Made by a program: the position numbers and the translations under genes. Positions 25,601-38,107 of a stretch of DNA of 64,000 nt are shown piece after piece (the first letter of the stretch is position 1; every line of letters begins with the position of its first letter). The DNA lies in assembly GCA_012295275.1 (NCBI GenBank), contig CM022671.1, positions 10,543,237 to 10,607,236 of the forward strand, read 5' to 3'. Below the pieces are notes generated by a model that was not told the origin of the DNA, ran no database searches, and was given only the letters and a program-made list of their open reading frames with translations. The DNA comes from Chrysomallon squamiferum (lineage: Eukaryota > Mollusca > Gastropoda > Neomphalida > Peltospiridae).

Positions 25601-27653
25601 TAATATTGCTGTTATTGTTAGCCATTTTGGTTTTATTCAAATCAAACTGTAGTACTTTAAAGTTTGAAAACTGTACACAAATTGTCAACTAAAAATTCTA
25701 CAAGTAAGTAAGGTAAATATTTCTGATAAGATATTAAAAGCTAAAATGTAAGAACAAATTAATAGACCTTATTTCGGATATTGGAAATTAGAAACCATTT
25801 TAACTCATAGTTCTCTTTCATCAAAAGAACTGGTGAAATGATTGCACTGATTTCATTGTTGAATTAAGATTAAATATTTCTTCAGACTATTTCAATGTTG
25901 ATATTAATCTGTGTATCAAGGGTTTGTTGTTAAGCGTAGTCTTCTAAACTGATTAAAATAGAATATAATAAATAATAAATCATATTTAAAATGAATAAAT
26001 AAAAGTTTAACAGCAGTAGGTAAGATTTAGAAAAAAATATATAATGATGGAAACAATCCACAAATGCAAATCAGATTGAGTAAAATTTTCAACTTAAATA
26101 TAAAAATCACTTAGCATTAATTTGAAACTAAGGGTATATTCATAGATAATTCAAGAAACTATTGAATACAATGGTTTAAGCATGTATTACCATAAGTACA
26201 ATTTATCTAACTGGTACTAAGTCATTCTATTGTAATCTCAATATCACTATATGAATTAAGTGATTAAAAAAGGATTAAATATTTCTTCAGTCTAATCAAG
26301 TGTCGATATTAATATATGCATCAAGGATTTGTTAAGCTTAGTTTTCTAAACTGACTAAAAGAGAAAATGAAAGGTTAACTGCCGTAGGTAAGATTTAAAA
26401 GAAAAAATAGTATGAAGGACATAATCCATACATTCAAATCAGATTGAGTTAAATTTTCAACAAAAATATAAAAATCAGCAATAATTTGAAACTATTGGTA
26501 TGTTTATAAATAATTCAAGAAACTACTGAAAACAATGGTTTAAGTATGTATTACCATAATTACAATTTATCTCAATATCACAATGTGAAGTAAGTAATAA
26601 AAAACAAAATCTGTAACATTTTTTTTTTTTTTTTTAAACATTCTTAATTAAGTTTATTTCTCAGGAGTGTAGAGCTTTAGAAATAATAAGCAGCTCAACT
26701 ACTGTATTTTTATTATTATTAATATTGCTGTTATTGTTAGCCATTTTGGTTTTATTCAAATCAAACTGTAGTACTTTAAAGTTTGAAAACTGTACACAAA
26801 TTGTCAACTAAAAATTCTACTAGTAAGTAAGGTAAATATTTCTGATAAGATATTAAAAGCTAAAATGTAAGAACAAATTAATAGACCTTATTTCGGATAT
26901 TGGAAATTAGAAACCATTTTAACTCATAGTTCTCTTTCATCAAAAGAACTGGTGGAATGATTGCACTGATTTCATTGTTGAATTAAGATTAAATATTTTT
27001 TCAGACTATTTCAATGTTGATATTAAGCTGTGTATCAAGGGTTTGTTGTTAAGCATACTCTTCTAAACTGATTAAAATAGAAAATAATAAATAATAAATC
27101 ATATTGTTAAAAATGAATAAATAATAAAAGTTTAACTGCAGTAGGTAAGATTTAAAAAAATATATATATATTATGATGGAAACAATCGACAAATGCAAAT
27201 CAGATTGAGTAAAATTTTCAACTATAAAATATAAAAGTCACTTAGCATTAATTTGAATGAGAGGGTATATTCATAGATAATTCAAGAAACTACTGAAAAC
27301 AATGGTTAAAGCATGTATTATCATAAATACAATTTATCTAACTGGTACTAAGTCATTCTATTGTAATCTCAATATCACAAAATGAACTAAGTAATAAAAA
27401 AAGGATTAAATATTTCTTCATTCTAATCAAGTGTCGATATTAATATATGCATCAAGGATTTGTTAAGCTTAGTTTTCTAAACTGACTAAAAGAGAAAATG
27501 AAAGGTTAACTGCCGTAGGTAAGATTTAAAAGAAAAAATAGTATGAAGGACATAATCCATACATTCAAATCAGATTGAGTTAAATTTTCAACAAAAATAT
27601 AAAAATCAGCAATAATTTGAAACTATTGGTATGTTTATAAATAATTCAAGAAA
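16900..27653 (+). repeat. AT-rich satellite array with higher-order repeats
   Basis: Tandem monomers of about 570 bp can be followed by landmark words. The word gtgtcgatattaatat recurs at about 18380, 20070, 21222, 22370, 24020, 25147, 26300 and 27431. A related word, cagactatttcaatgttgat, alternates with it. Spacing is about 1.13-1.15 kb (two monomers) or about 1.65-1.69 kb (three). A block seen at 18780-19500 recurs at 22742-23460, giving a higher-order period near 3.96 kb. Long A runs (18600-18644, 22572-22608) sit inside monomers. The array runs into the scaffold gap, so its true length is unknown. No coding region is seen. Confidence 0.9.
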
Positions 27654-27853
27654 NNNNNNNNNNNNNNNNNNNNNNNNNNNNNNNNNNNNNNNNNNNNNNN
27701 NNNNNNNNNNNNNNNNNNNNNNNNNNNNNNNNNNNNNNNNNNNNNNNNNNNNNNNNNNNNNNNNNNNNNNNNNNNNNNNNNNNNNNNNNNNNNNNNNNNN
27801 NNNNNNNNNNNNNNNNNNNNNNNNNNNNNNNNNNNNNNNNNNNNNNNNNNNNN
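27654..27853. other. Assembly gap (200 N)
   Basis: Exactly 200 N, so the size is nominal. It ends the satellite array. Confidence 1.
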
Positions 27854-29340
27854 TTAGAAACAGATATGTTAAAGTTTGCAAAACATCACTTTTGAAACTC
27901 ACTGGAATGTTAACTGACTATCTTCTTTTGAAAGAAACTGCAGTCTCAACTGACCATCTTTCTAAAATCACTGTTATGTTAAATGATCATCTTTCTAAAG
28001 TCAGTGCAATGTTGATACATCTTCTTTCTGATGCAATGGTATTTTTAAATATCAGTCTTACTCTGTTATCTTTCTCATTTTTCTATTTCATTTCTGTGTT
28101 CTGGCAATTCAGTGGTGGTGCCCTGTTGTTTTCCTAGAACACAGTTTAAAGTAAATAATTTAAGCCTGTTTATTCCTTAATGCTCTGACTGAGCCATTTC
28201 AAAATCCAGTCAGTGTTCTGTGAGTTGTTTTTCAACTTTTCTCTTTCTTATTACATTCTGATACGTCAGTAAAGTTTTGTTCATTCATTCTATAAATTGT
28301 AATATTTTATTAAACTTTTAGTTTATTTAAGATAATTTAGTCCTTCATAATAAAAACTGTGATCTTACCCATTCAACTTTCTCATTTTGTGTTCCCCAAC
28401 TGTATGATCATTTTATTTACTTCTTTTCACTAAAATGTGTTACAGAAATTCTGTAAAGATGATTGCTTCTGGAAAGACAGTAATTCTTGTGTACCTTTAG
28501 TGACCCCTATAATAGTTAGAAGTCTAGAGTTATCTTGTTCCTAACTACTTTAGGTGGTTCAGTACACTGAGCCGCAATTTAAGCCCCTTTCTGGCATAGC
28601 AAGGTTTCATTGGCCAAATGCAATGAGTGGATATAATTTCCTTTCTGCTGTTAGGTACTTGCTATTTTTCTGAAATGGCAACAATGTCTAATTCTGAGTT
28701 TAAGCAGTCATTTCCATCACACTGAGTATGTTCTGATAAGATTTAATTTCACTTTTTAAAAATCAGATTTCAAAAATAGTTTATGATATATACCACACCA
28801 GTGAATTATGGAATTCTACTCAAAAAGAAAAAGCCATATTCATGACAGGATGTTAACTAACCGAAGTAGAGTGCAGAGGTCATGTTTTAAAGCTGTTCTC
28901 TAGGTTCTTGCTCATTTGCTGGGATCATTCAAAAATCATTTTACTATCCTTCTTTAGCTCGTTCTTTCTTTAATATTGTTCTACAGTAACTTGCTGTTCT
29001 GGGAATTCAGGATTACTGCCCCATTCTCTTTGCCCAGAACTGAAAGTTACTAGGGAATACTCTACTTTCACTACAAAGTCTTTTAATTACTTCTTGGTTT
29101 AATTCACTGTTAACGTTTTTCAGAAACACAATTCTTTAAGTTTAAATGATTTTCCTTCCACCTTTCTGTTAGTAAATCAATGGGTCCCAGCAAAGTTCTG
29201 TCAGTTTTGAATTCCTTTAGGAATATTCTTCATCTGTTACAAGAAAATGAACAGCTTCTGCAAAAATTCTCTCTGCTTTTCTTACTGAAAGTCAAGTTAC
29301 AATATCCTTTTCTGTATAAATAATTCTCAGAAGGAACAAT
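27854..29340. repeat. Diverged direct duplication (~900 bp) with short internal repeats
   Basis: Sequence near 28098 (gtgttctggcaattcagt ... tagaacacag) resembles that near 28998 (ctgttctgggaattcagg ... cagaactgaa), with further matching words downstream. At 27880-28040 there is also a ~36-bp imperfect repeat (ttaactgactatcttcttt / aatgatcatctttctaaa). The frame after the gap to 28137 is open and ends in a hydrophobic stretch (LSFSFFYFISVFW), but nothing identifies it as a gene. Confidence 0.45.
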
Positions 29341-29535
29341 AAGGAAAACTGTCCAAATTACTGGACATTTTTAGTTCCAAACAGCATACAAAAAAACTTA
29401 GTTGTCATCAATGTTTATGTATAGACACGAAAAACTAGGAAAACAGAAAGAAGAGAAGAGAAAAATGTGGAATAGCATTAAAAATTCAAACTCAGAGAAA
29501 TAATGTTCTAAAAATCTTAGTATCATTAAATTACT

Positions 29536-29537
<2 letters not shown>

Positions 29538-29594
<57 letters not shown>
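29538..29594. repeat. (CA)n microsatellite
   Basis: An uninterrupted CA run of more than 25 units. Confidence 0.98.
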
Positions 29595-29597
<3 letters not shown>

Positions 29598-29599
29598 TC

Positions 29600-31480
29600 C
29601 ACAAACACGTACACATGAACAAAATACTTAATCAGTTAATGCATTCTCTTTCTGGACACAGTTAACTACTCTTAACAAATGTTAAGAATTTTCTTGTTAT
29701 TATCATATCATTGTCTTTATTATAATTATTATTATTATCATTATTATCATTATTATTATTTTCTTTTGTTAGAAAAGTAAAAGTTCCCTTTTCTCTCTTT
29801 TTGTTGTTTACTGCATCATTTTCTATGTCTTCTCCATTACTGGAAATTGAGCTTGGATTTATTAAAATCAATGTCACTTAAACCAAATTTAATAAAACAA
29901 TTTTTGAAAACGTTGATCAATTCATAAGTGTGATTTCTATTTCTTCATTATCAGTTACACTTTGTTCTATGCTAGAACACCTCGTGAATATTCATTCTAA
30001 ATTTTATTTATTTATTTATTTATTTAATTAAAAACAAAAGCAATCTTAGTAAATTTGAATGGTTTATTGTAACATTTTTTTTTATCAGTATTTTGCTTTT
30101 TTCTTTTTTTCCTGTACATAGAAAAATCATCAGATGTATTACTTCTTTCAGCATTTTTATTTTTAATATGAAAATAAAGCTATGCACTGCTGAATGTAAA
30201 TGGTTTATACAAAACCATAGAGCAACTATTGAGAATGTATGATTTATTGTTAATTATCTTTATATTTTGTGTCATTTACTCATTTTTAATGTTTTTATAA
30301 CCAGTAACCATTGCGAATGTATAATTTTATTGACAACTTACATTTTGTGACAGATTCCTAATTTTTTATGTTTTTTAATCGGTAAACATGTTTACTGTTT
30401 TTACATGTATATTGTGTTATCTTAACCAACTTTTTACAAAATGCACTCTTTATTTTATTGCCCATAATGCATTTTACATTGTTTGCTAAACAATTTTAAT
30501 TTTTTAATAATTTATATTTTAAATTTGTACCTTTTTAAAACAATATTTGATTGTGCCAAATAAGTTTTCTATTGTTTGAAACCTGTATTATGCACAGTAC
30601 ATTTATATTCTGATAATAGTACTAGTACTATTACACTGTTATACTGAAAATATTTCAATAAATGGCTTAATTGAATTTCTTGTTTGTTGTTATTAGTATA
30701 GTTATGTGTGCACAAATTAATTTTCAGCTTACAGAGTGTAATTTTATAATAACAAATACAAATGGTTTTTGATGTGTTTATGATTTGACACATCAATTGA
30801 AATAGTTTCATTGTTTCGTGAAAGAATATATGCTGGCATTAAAGTCAGTTAAGTAAAGGAACACCTAAAACACTGATGTCTATAGATAAAATATTTTAAG
30901 AGGACTGACAATCTTGACAACAGTCATACCCTTGGATCAGTCTGTTGTTAAAACAATTTCTGGGATTCATAAATGATATTGCATGAAATGTAATGAATGA
31001 AACATGAATCAATGTTCAACAAACTTGAGTATTCTATTGATGACTGGTACTGGGATGATCCTCAAGTCATACTGACAGATATCTTAGAAGAAATGAATAA
31101 CATTTGTTTGAATATACATTTAGGAAGGAATTTACAATCAAAGAATAATCAATCATGCTATTAAAAGAAGAAACAAAGTATTTTACAAAAGTTGAAATGT
31201 TATTTTCAAATAGCCCAAGTCTGTTATGCATAACAAGAACAGATCAAATATTTAAATTATTTCTTATCCTATTATTTTACAGATTAAGTCATGAAAAGAA
31301 AAGGAAAGAAAAAGAAACATAGGCTATCAAAATATTATCTTAATTTTAAAAGTAATGAGAACACAACATCTAACAGTTAAGATTTCATTTATCAGTATTA
31401 TTACTTAGCATTTGTTTGATTATTATTGTTGTTGTTTGTTTTTATTTTATTCTGATTATTTTTATCATTATTTCTTTATT
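29600..31480. other. AT-rich sequence, no gene seen
   Basis: ATT/ATC microsatellites near 29720-29760 and a TTTA run near 30005. Short open stretches look random. I see no splice-flanked exon. Confidence 0.5.
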
Positions 31481-31489
31481 AATTTGTGC

Positions 31490-32052
31490 ATTATATAGAT
31501 ACTTCTCCCATTAGTGATGTCTGAATGTAAGAGTTATTTCTCTTAGACCATTTCATTTAGAAAGAGAATCATGAATGTATTGCTAGACATTTTCTTGTCC
31601 ATTAACAAGAAAGGAAAAAAGAGGGATAAATTTTCTGTTAAAGAGGGACTATAAATCTGGAGTGTTTGCTTTTTTCTTATTTTTTTTCGGTTATCAGGGC
31701 TGTTTCATCTAAATACATGATGAATATTTATTTAAAGTTACCATATTTCATCCATTAAAAAATATATTGCTGTTAATTAATTATAAATTATTGTCTTCTT
31801 TTAAGGACTCTTCATACAATATGGATCTTTAATAAATATACATAAGAAGCAGCCTCAATCAGATACTTTAATCCCATGTGTAGACAATAAATATTAATCA
31901 GATACCAAAAATTAATTACCCCTAAAACAATAAAAAGAAATTAAATAAAGCCAAAAAGCCTGAATCAGATGCTGTTTTCCAGTATAGACAATAAAAAACA
32001 ACAATCATATAATAAAAGGAACAATAAAAAACAATAATTAAATAAAAAATAG

Positions 32053-32084
<32 letters not shown>

Positions 32085-32380
32085 ATAAAAATATCAGTTT
32101 TAATCAGATAATGTAAAACAGTGTAATGTTAAAAATAATTTTAAAAATAAAATAATAATAATAATAATTAATAAAGTAAAAATTTTAAATAAATTAATAA
32201 AAAAATAAAAATACAAACATAACAGCTGAATCAGATACTGTAATCCAGTGTGTTGACAACAAATAACAATCAGATACTAAAAGCAAATTAACCCCCCACA
32301 AAAATAATAATAAAAAGCAAGAAGCCTGAATCAGATACTGTAATTCATTGTATAGACATTAAAGAAACAAAAACAAAAAA
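31490..32380. repeat. ~0.9-kb segment repeated between TRAF units
   Basis: This block (gatacttctcccattagt... to the caaaaaaaagggaacg boundary) recurs at 40773-41664 and, truncated at its start, at 45650-46458. It contains old ~110-bp repeats of the aatcagatac...gtgtagacaataaa type and a TA microsatellite. It is absent between units 1 and 2. Confidence 0.85.
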
Positions 32381-32810
32381 AAGGGAACGAAAAAAATAAC
32401 ACCACCCCTAAAAAGACATAACCCAACTGATAACTGATAATAATAATAATAAAATAATAATGATAATAAAATAAATAAAAACCAAAATATTCTTTTTCAG
32501 TTTTCTACGTGTTAATTTTTTAAACAATAATTGAAAAGTTATTATGACTTAAACTGCTATGTTTTTACACCTGTGTAAAAGACGACATTCATTTTTCTTT
32601 ATATAAGAAAGTAAAGGCTTTACGGAAACCAATATGAGTACAGATGTGGACATATTGGTGTATTAAGAATTACCTCCCCTCCAATGATTGCATTAACAGT
32701 TTTGCACAGGTTTCAGTTATACACAAATCAAAATAGTTTATGCAAATTGAGTTCAATGATGCCATGATTCCCTGTCCCTAGCACCTCCCAGAAATATTGG
32801 ATTTTCATGC

Positions 32811-32869
<59 letters not shown>

Positions 32870-32877
32870 GTGTAAAA

Positions 32878-32908
<31 letters not shown>

Positions 32909-33213
32909 CACTGGAAAGAAGAATATAATCAAAATGAAATCAAATTTAAACTTTGCAATAATTTTGATATGTCATGTTTTCGTCTATCGTCCAATGTTTC
33001 CTAGTAAAAATGTGATTGTTGTTGCAAAGTTGTGATAATAGAACAATACCAAGATAGTCACAAAACACAATTATTTGTCATTCACATTTTCTTTCTTTTT
33101 ATATTTGGGCCAGTTTTATTAGAAAAGTTTGGATTAATAACACATTTATTCACAATTGTATGAAAAGAATGACATAAGAAAAAGAATGACTAGAATATCA
33201 TTAACAAACCATC

Positions 33214-33441
33214 TCAAAATACATTATTTACAATCCCATCCATGTGAAAGAGCAAGAATTGTTTTTCAGTGTTAAGATTACTGTGGGAGATTATATTAAA
33301 ATGATAATTATACATTTCAAAAAAGCATTTGGTATCAAAACAATTCTTAAACACATTATGCTGAAAACTTTGTATTTGTAAATGTGAATATGAAAAATTT
33401 ATTTCAGAAATTTCAGGTCGTTCTTTTTCTTTTTTCCCCAT
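33214..33441 (-). CDS. Small conserved open frame, TRAF unit 1
   Basis: 75 codons starting MGKKEKERPEISEI. An acceptor-like tctttcag lies just upstream, so it may be a 3' exon or part of the TRAF 3' UTR. The translation is identical in units 3 and 4 and broken by single-base indels in unit 2. There is no recognised domain, and conservation is expected from recent duplication. Confidence 0.3.
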   Translation of the reverse strand: MGKKEKERPEISEINFSYSHLQIQSFQHNVFKNCFDTKCFFEMYNYHFNIISHSNLNTEKQFLLFHMDGIVNNVF

Positions 33442-33740
33442 AATCCAGCTGAAAGAAGTGCATTACTGGAAAAATAAAATGATTGTCAAAAATACAAATT
33501 TTATCCTTTTAAATAATCATATCTCTACTTTATTATTTGTTTCTATTATTATTATTATTATTATTATTATTTATTATTAATTTAACTTTTCAGCACTTAA
33601 ACATGGTTTTGCAGGATATCAGTATACAGTGATAAAAATGAGTGAACAAAAAAAAAGAAAGAAATTATAAATTTTGGAAAAATAGTTGAGTCTCATATTA
33701 TTGTATTAAATAATGATGGAATTAGTACACTGCTATAACA

Positions 33741-34388
33741 CTACATTCTGTTCATGAGTAGCACTAACAATTTATGACACATTAAAATTACCAAACATGA
33801 CTGACTAACTGCCAACATGAAGAATACGGTCTTCAGAATATCATGTGACACAAACTTTGGATAACCAAATCCCAGGGATTCAATGTCTTTACATAGTTTC
33901 TGAAAATGCTTCCATGTAGGATCTGGAACGAATCTTTCTGTGATATTAGCTCTGAAGTCCGGGCCATTGAACTGGTCATACAGTGTGAATGAAACTGGCA
34001 GCATGAAAGGCCAGTCTAGGATATTGTCATATTCACCAGGTAACAGTTTGATATAGGCTGACAGAAACTTCCCTTCTCCTTGACCATTTCCATTAAGAAA
34101 CACAGACAATGCAGCTTTGTAGCCGAATTGCGACGTGTAAAATGGCTGACTGACAAGCTCTTTCTTACTGTTCTTATAACAAGCTTCTATGTATTTGGCC
34201 TTGTAGTTGGAAATCTTCCAGATGAAGGTTCCGTCTGTGACATGCGTGACAGCATGCACAGCAGCACACAGTTGGGAAATCTGGTTCTGTTGTTTTTTCA
34301 CAAGGTTGCACATGAACTGAAGGTGTGTCTTTGTAGATTCTTCCACATGTTTGTCCATGGTGAAACGTGGGCTCTGCAAAGGATTAAA
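33741..34388 (-). CDS. TRAF C-terminal (MATH) exon, unit 1
   Basis: TRAF proteins are adaptors of TNF-receptor/Toll-type signalling; their C-terminal MATH domain binds receptor tails. The exon starts after a tatttcag acceptor and reads FNPLQSPRFTMDKHVEESTK, then a short helical region (LQFMCNLVKKQQNQISQL). The MATH domain begins at VTDGTFIWKISNYKAKY and runs through QPFYTSQFGYKAALSVFLNG, KLLPGEYDNILDWPFMLPVS and FVPDPTWKHFQKL to FGYPKFVSHDIL. The extension LAVSQSCLVILMCHKLLVLL after it is unusual. It joins the zinc-finger exon upstream in phase 0. No RING exon is seen, so the gene in the window is partial. This is the most intact of the four copies. Confidence 0.85.
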   Translation of the reverse strand, partial: FNPLQSPRFTMDKHVEESTKTHLQFMCNLVKKQQNQISQLCAAVHAVTHVTDGTFIWKISNYKAKYIEACYKNSKKELVSQPFYTSQFGYKAALSVFLNGNGQGEGKFLSAYIKLLPGEYDNILDWPFMLPVSFTLYDQFNGPDFRANITERFVPDPTWKHFQKLCKDIESLGFGYPKFVSHDILKTVFFMLAVSQSCLVILMCHKLLVLLMNRM

Positions 34389-34656
34389 CTGAAATAAGTT
34401 TTAAGATTAGACAAGGATAATGAAACACGTGAAATGAATAAGCTGTGTAATGTTAAATTATTTTCTTTTTAAATCTGTGGTAACAAATTATTATTAATAA
34501 ATCATCAATGATAAGAAAAAATATATATTTAAACAATCCCAAATCATTTAAAATATAAAAAAATATTAAAAACTAAATACAACAGACAGAATGTAAACCA
34601 AATAGATGTTTCTTACTGTTATGAAATATACAGTTTATCGATATAATTTAATTTAC

Positions 34657-34818
34657 TTGCAGTGTTTCTTGTAGAAACTCTCTGCTGCAGTAATCACAGT
34701 TGACAGTTCTCTTGTGACATTCATTTTTCATGTGGTTGGACAAAAACCTTCTTTCCAGTTTTGCCCCACACTTGTTCTCACACCAAACAACCTCATTTGG
34801 ACAGTTTCGAGAATGTGT
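34657..34818 (-). CDS. TRAF-type zinc-finger exon, unit 1
   Basis: A 162-nt, phase-0 exon of 54 codons. It reads THSRNCPNEVVWCENKCGAK then RRFLSNHMKNECHKRTVNC and CDYCSREFLQETLQ: Cys/His spacing of TRAF-type zinc fingers. The acceptor is gtcttag. The donor here is CAA|gtaaat, where the other units have CAG|gtaaat. No earlier zinc-finger or RING exon could be found upstream within the unit. Confidence 0.8.
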
Positions 34819-35212
34819 CTAAGACAGGAAAAACAGATTCACTGAATTAAGTATTACCTCTTTTAAAACACATATAATTCCACATCAACCTCATTATTAT
34901 CCTACTGAGTACCTTAAGTGACTGCTAAAGCAATTATCAGTGTGACTTCCTCCATCATTTGTTGAATCATTTGACTCTACTTTCCTTGTAGAGTCATTAT
35001 CTAGCAGAGTTATATATGCTATTACATCCAACAATGGAATAAACCCAAGTATCTGCATTGTTTGCAAAACATTATTATGTCAATTACAATAACTATTTTC
35101 AGTATTTCAAGTAACATTTTCATATTCTTTAACAAAATATATTGTTGTTAATTAATTATAATTTGTTGCGTTCTTTTAAAGACTCTTCGTACATTTGATG
35201 GATTTGATTTTT

Positions 35213-35213
35213 C

Positions 35214-35247
<34 letters not shown>
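35213..35247. repeat. Poly-T tract, unit 1
   Basis: A run of about 33 T. Equivalents of differing length lie near 39530-39569 and 44471-44507, with a shorter, mixed one near 49150. Confidence 0.95.
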
Positions 35248-35249
<2 letters not shown>

Positions 35250-35929
35250 GTCCAAATAAACAAATCTCGAAAAATATAACAGACTGAATGAGATAACTGT
35301 AATCCAGTGTGTAGACATCAAAAAACAAACAAAAAGAAATTAAGGAAACAAACAAAAAACAAAACCAAAAACCATAGCCTTTTAATATTTTGTTTTTATG
35401 ATTATTATTTTTATTTTTTTATTGTTTGGCTTTATTAAATAGTAGGTAGTAGTGGTGCCAGACACTTTATCAAGCAAATCAAATCAAGCAGTTGATACTT
35501 TCACAATGTGTATTGATGTGCACCTTGTACCTGGAACCAATCTTGAACCAGCCTCAAACCTGTGAAGATATGTAGCTTAACCTTTCATTATTGTTGGGAC
35601 AGTCTATATAGTGTGCACACACAAATACTAACTGAAGGTAAAAATTCAAGTGAAAATAAGAGAAAGACTGACTGACAGCATACTGATAGATAATTTCAAT
35701 AAAAAACAAGCTAAATCAGATTGTTACATTACCTACTCAAGGAATAACTAACTAATTTAGTTACTGCTATGCAATATGCAGACAACCGAAAATAAAAAAC
35801 CCACCACTAACAAACAAGACAATGTCAATCATAAACTGTTATTAAGCGTGTGGATTAACAAAATCCTAAATTTCACATTGCTATAAAATGGTCATCCTAA
35901 ATCAGATACTGTTATGTAATGTGCGGATA

Positions 35930-36720
35930 TTACAACAAAACAACTAAGTCAGATCATGTTATATAGTGCATGGATATTACAACAAACAAGTAAGTCAGAC
36001 CATGCTATCCAGTGCATGGATATTACAACAAAACAACTAAGTCAGATCATGTTATCCAGTGCATGGATATTACAACAAAACAACTAAGTCAGATCATGCT
36101 ATCCTGTGCATGGATATTACAACAAAACAACTAAGTCAGATCATGCTATCCAGTGCATGGATATTACAACAAAACAACTAAGTCAGATCATGCTATCCTG
36201 TGCATGGATATTACAACAAAACAACTAAGTCAGATCATGCTATCCAGTGCATGGATATTACAACAAACAACTAAGTCAGATCATGCTATCCAGTGCATGG
36301 ATATTACAACAAACAACTAAGTCAGATCATGCTATCCAGTGCATGGATATTACAACAAAACAACTAAGTCAGATCATGTTATCCAGTGCATGGATATTAC
36401 AACAAAACAACTAAGTCAGATCATGCTATCCAGTGCATGGATATTACAACAAAACAACTAAGTCAGATCATGTTATTCAGTGCATGGATATTACAACAAA
36501 ACAACTAAGTCAGATCATGCTATCCTGTACATGGATATTACAACAAAACAACTAAGTCAGATCATGCTATCCAGTGCATGGATATTACAAGAAAACAACT
36601 AAGTCAGATCATGCTATCCAGTGCATGGATATTACAACAAACAACAATCATGCTATCCAGTGCATGGATGGATAATAAATAAACAACAGATACATGATCA
36701 TGTTATCCTGTGCATGGAAA
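35930..36720. repeat. 47-bp minisatellite, unit 1 (~16 copies)
   Basis: The unit is aactaagtcagatcatgcta then tccagtgcatggatattaca and acaaaac, mostly 47 bp, with some units one base shorter. About 16 copies. Unit 1 ends abruptly inside the array and joins the start of unit 2. Confidence 0.95.
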
Positions 36721-37192
36721 AAGGGAACGAAAAAATAACACCACCCCTAAAAAGACATAACCCAACTGATAACTGATAATAATAATAATAAAATAATAAT
36801 GATAATAAAATAAATAAAAACCAAAATATTCTTTTTCAGTTTTCTACGTGTTAATTTTTTAAACAATAATTGAAAAGTTATTATGACTTAAACTGCTATG
36901 TTTTTTACACCTGTGTAAAAGACGACATTCATTTTTCTTTATATAAGAAAGTAAAGGCTTTACGGAAACCAATATGAGTACAGATGTGGACATATTGGTG
37001 TATTAAGAATTACCTCCCCTCCAATGATTGCATTAACAGTTTTGCACAGGTTTCAATTATGCACTAATCAAAATAGTTTACGCAAATTGAGTTCAATGAT
37101 GCCATGATTCCCTGTCCCTAGCACCTCCCAGAAATATTGGATTTTCATGCTTTTAATACATACATATATATATATATATATATAAAAACTGT

Positions 37193-37230
<38 letters not shown>

Positions 37231-37866
37231 TGGAAAGAAGAATATAATCAAAATGAAATCAAATTTAAACTTTGCAATAATTTTGATATGTCATGTTTTC
37301 GTCTATCGTCCAATGTTTCCTAGTAAAAATGTGATTGTTGTTGCAAAGTTGTGATAATAGAACAATACCAAGATAGTCACAAAACACAATTATTTGTCAT
37401 TCACATTTTCTTTCTTTTTTATATTTGGGCCAGTTTTATTAGAAAAGTTTGGATTAATAACACATTTATTCACAATTGTATGAAAAGAATGACATAAGAA
37501 AAAGAATGACTAGAATATCATTAACAAACCATCTCAAAATACATTATTTACAATCCCATCCATGTGAAAGAGCAAGAATTGTTTTTCAGTGTTAAGATTA
37601 CTGTGGGAGATTATATTAAAATGATAATTATACATTTCAAAAAAAGCATTTGGTATCAAAACAATTCTTAAACACATTATGCTGAAAACATTGTATTTGT
37701 AAATGTGAATATGAAAAATTTATTTCAGAAATTTCAGGTCGTTCTTTTTCTTTTTTTTCCCCATAATCCAGCTGAAAGAAGTGCATTACTGGAAAAATAA
37801 AATGATTGTCAAAAATACAAATTTTATCCTTTTAAATAATCATATCTCTACTTTATTATTTGTTTC

Positions 37867-37900
<34 letters not shown>

Positions 37901-38107
37901 TTTAACTTTTCAGCACTTAAACATGGTTTTGCAGGATATCAGTATACAGTGATAAAAATGAGTGAACAAAAAGAAAGAAAGAAATTATAAATTTTGGAAA
38001 AATAGTTGAGTCTCATATTATTGTATTAAATAATGATGGACTTAGTACACTGCTATAACACTACATTCTGTTCATGAGTAGCACTAACAATTTATGACAC
38101 ATTAAAA

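Noticed and set aside
16900-27653. Search for protein-coding or RNA genes inside the satellite
   Set aside because: Stops in all frames and tandem structure throughout; no tRNA-like or rRNA-like sequence was recognised here or elsewhere in the window.
27606-28137. Open frames spanning the first gap
   Set aside because: They run through 200 N, so continuity is meaningless; the same applies to frames across 49247-49446.
27854-28137. Possible membrane protein exon after the gap
   Set aside because: There is a hydrophobic stretch, but the sequence is low-complexity and repeated, with no splice sites or family match.
29398-29622. 74-codon Cys/Val repeat frame
   Set aside because: Translation of the CA microsatellite.
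34080-34397. 105-codon plus-strand frames opposite the TRAF exons (also 38396 and 43340)
   Set aside because: Antisense shadows of the MATH exon, conserved only because the exon is.
35930-36720. CRISPR-like array
   Set aside because: The 47-bp units abut directly with no unique spacers, in a eukaryotic intron-rich setting; it is a minisatellite.
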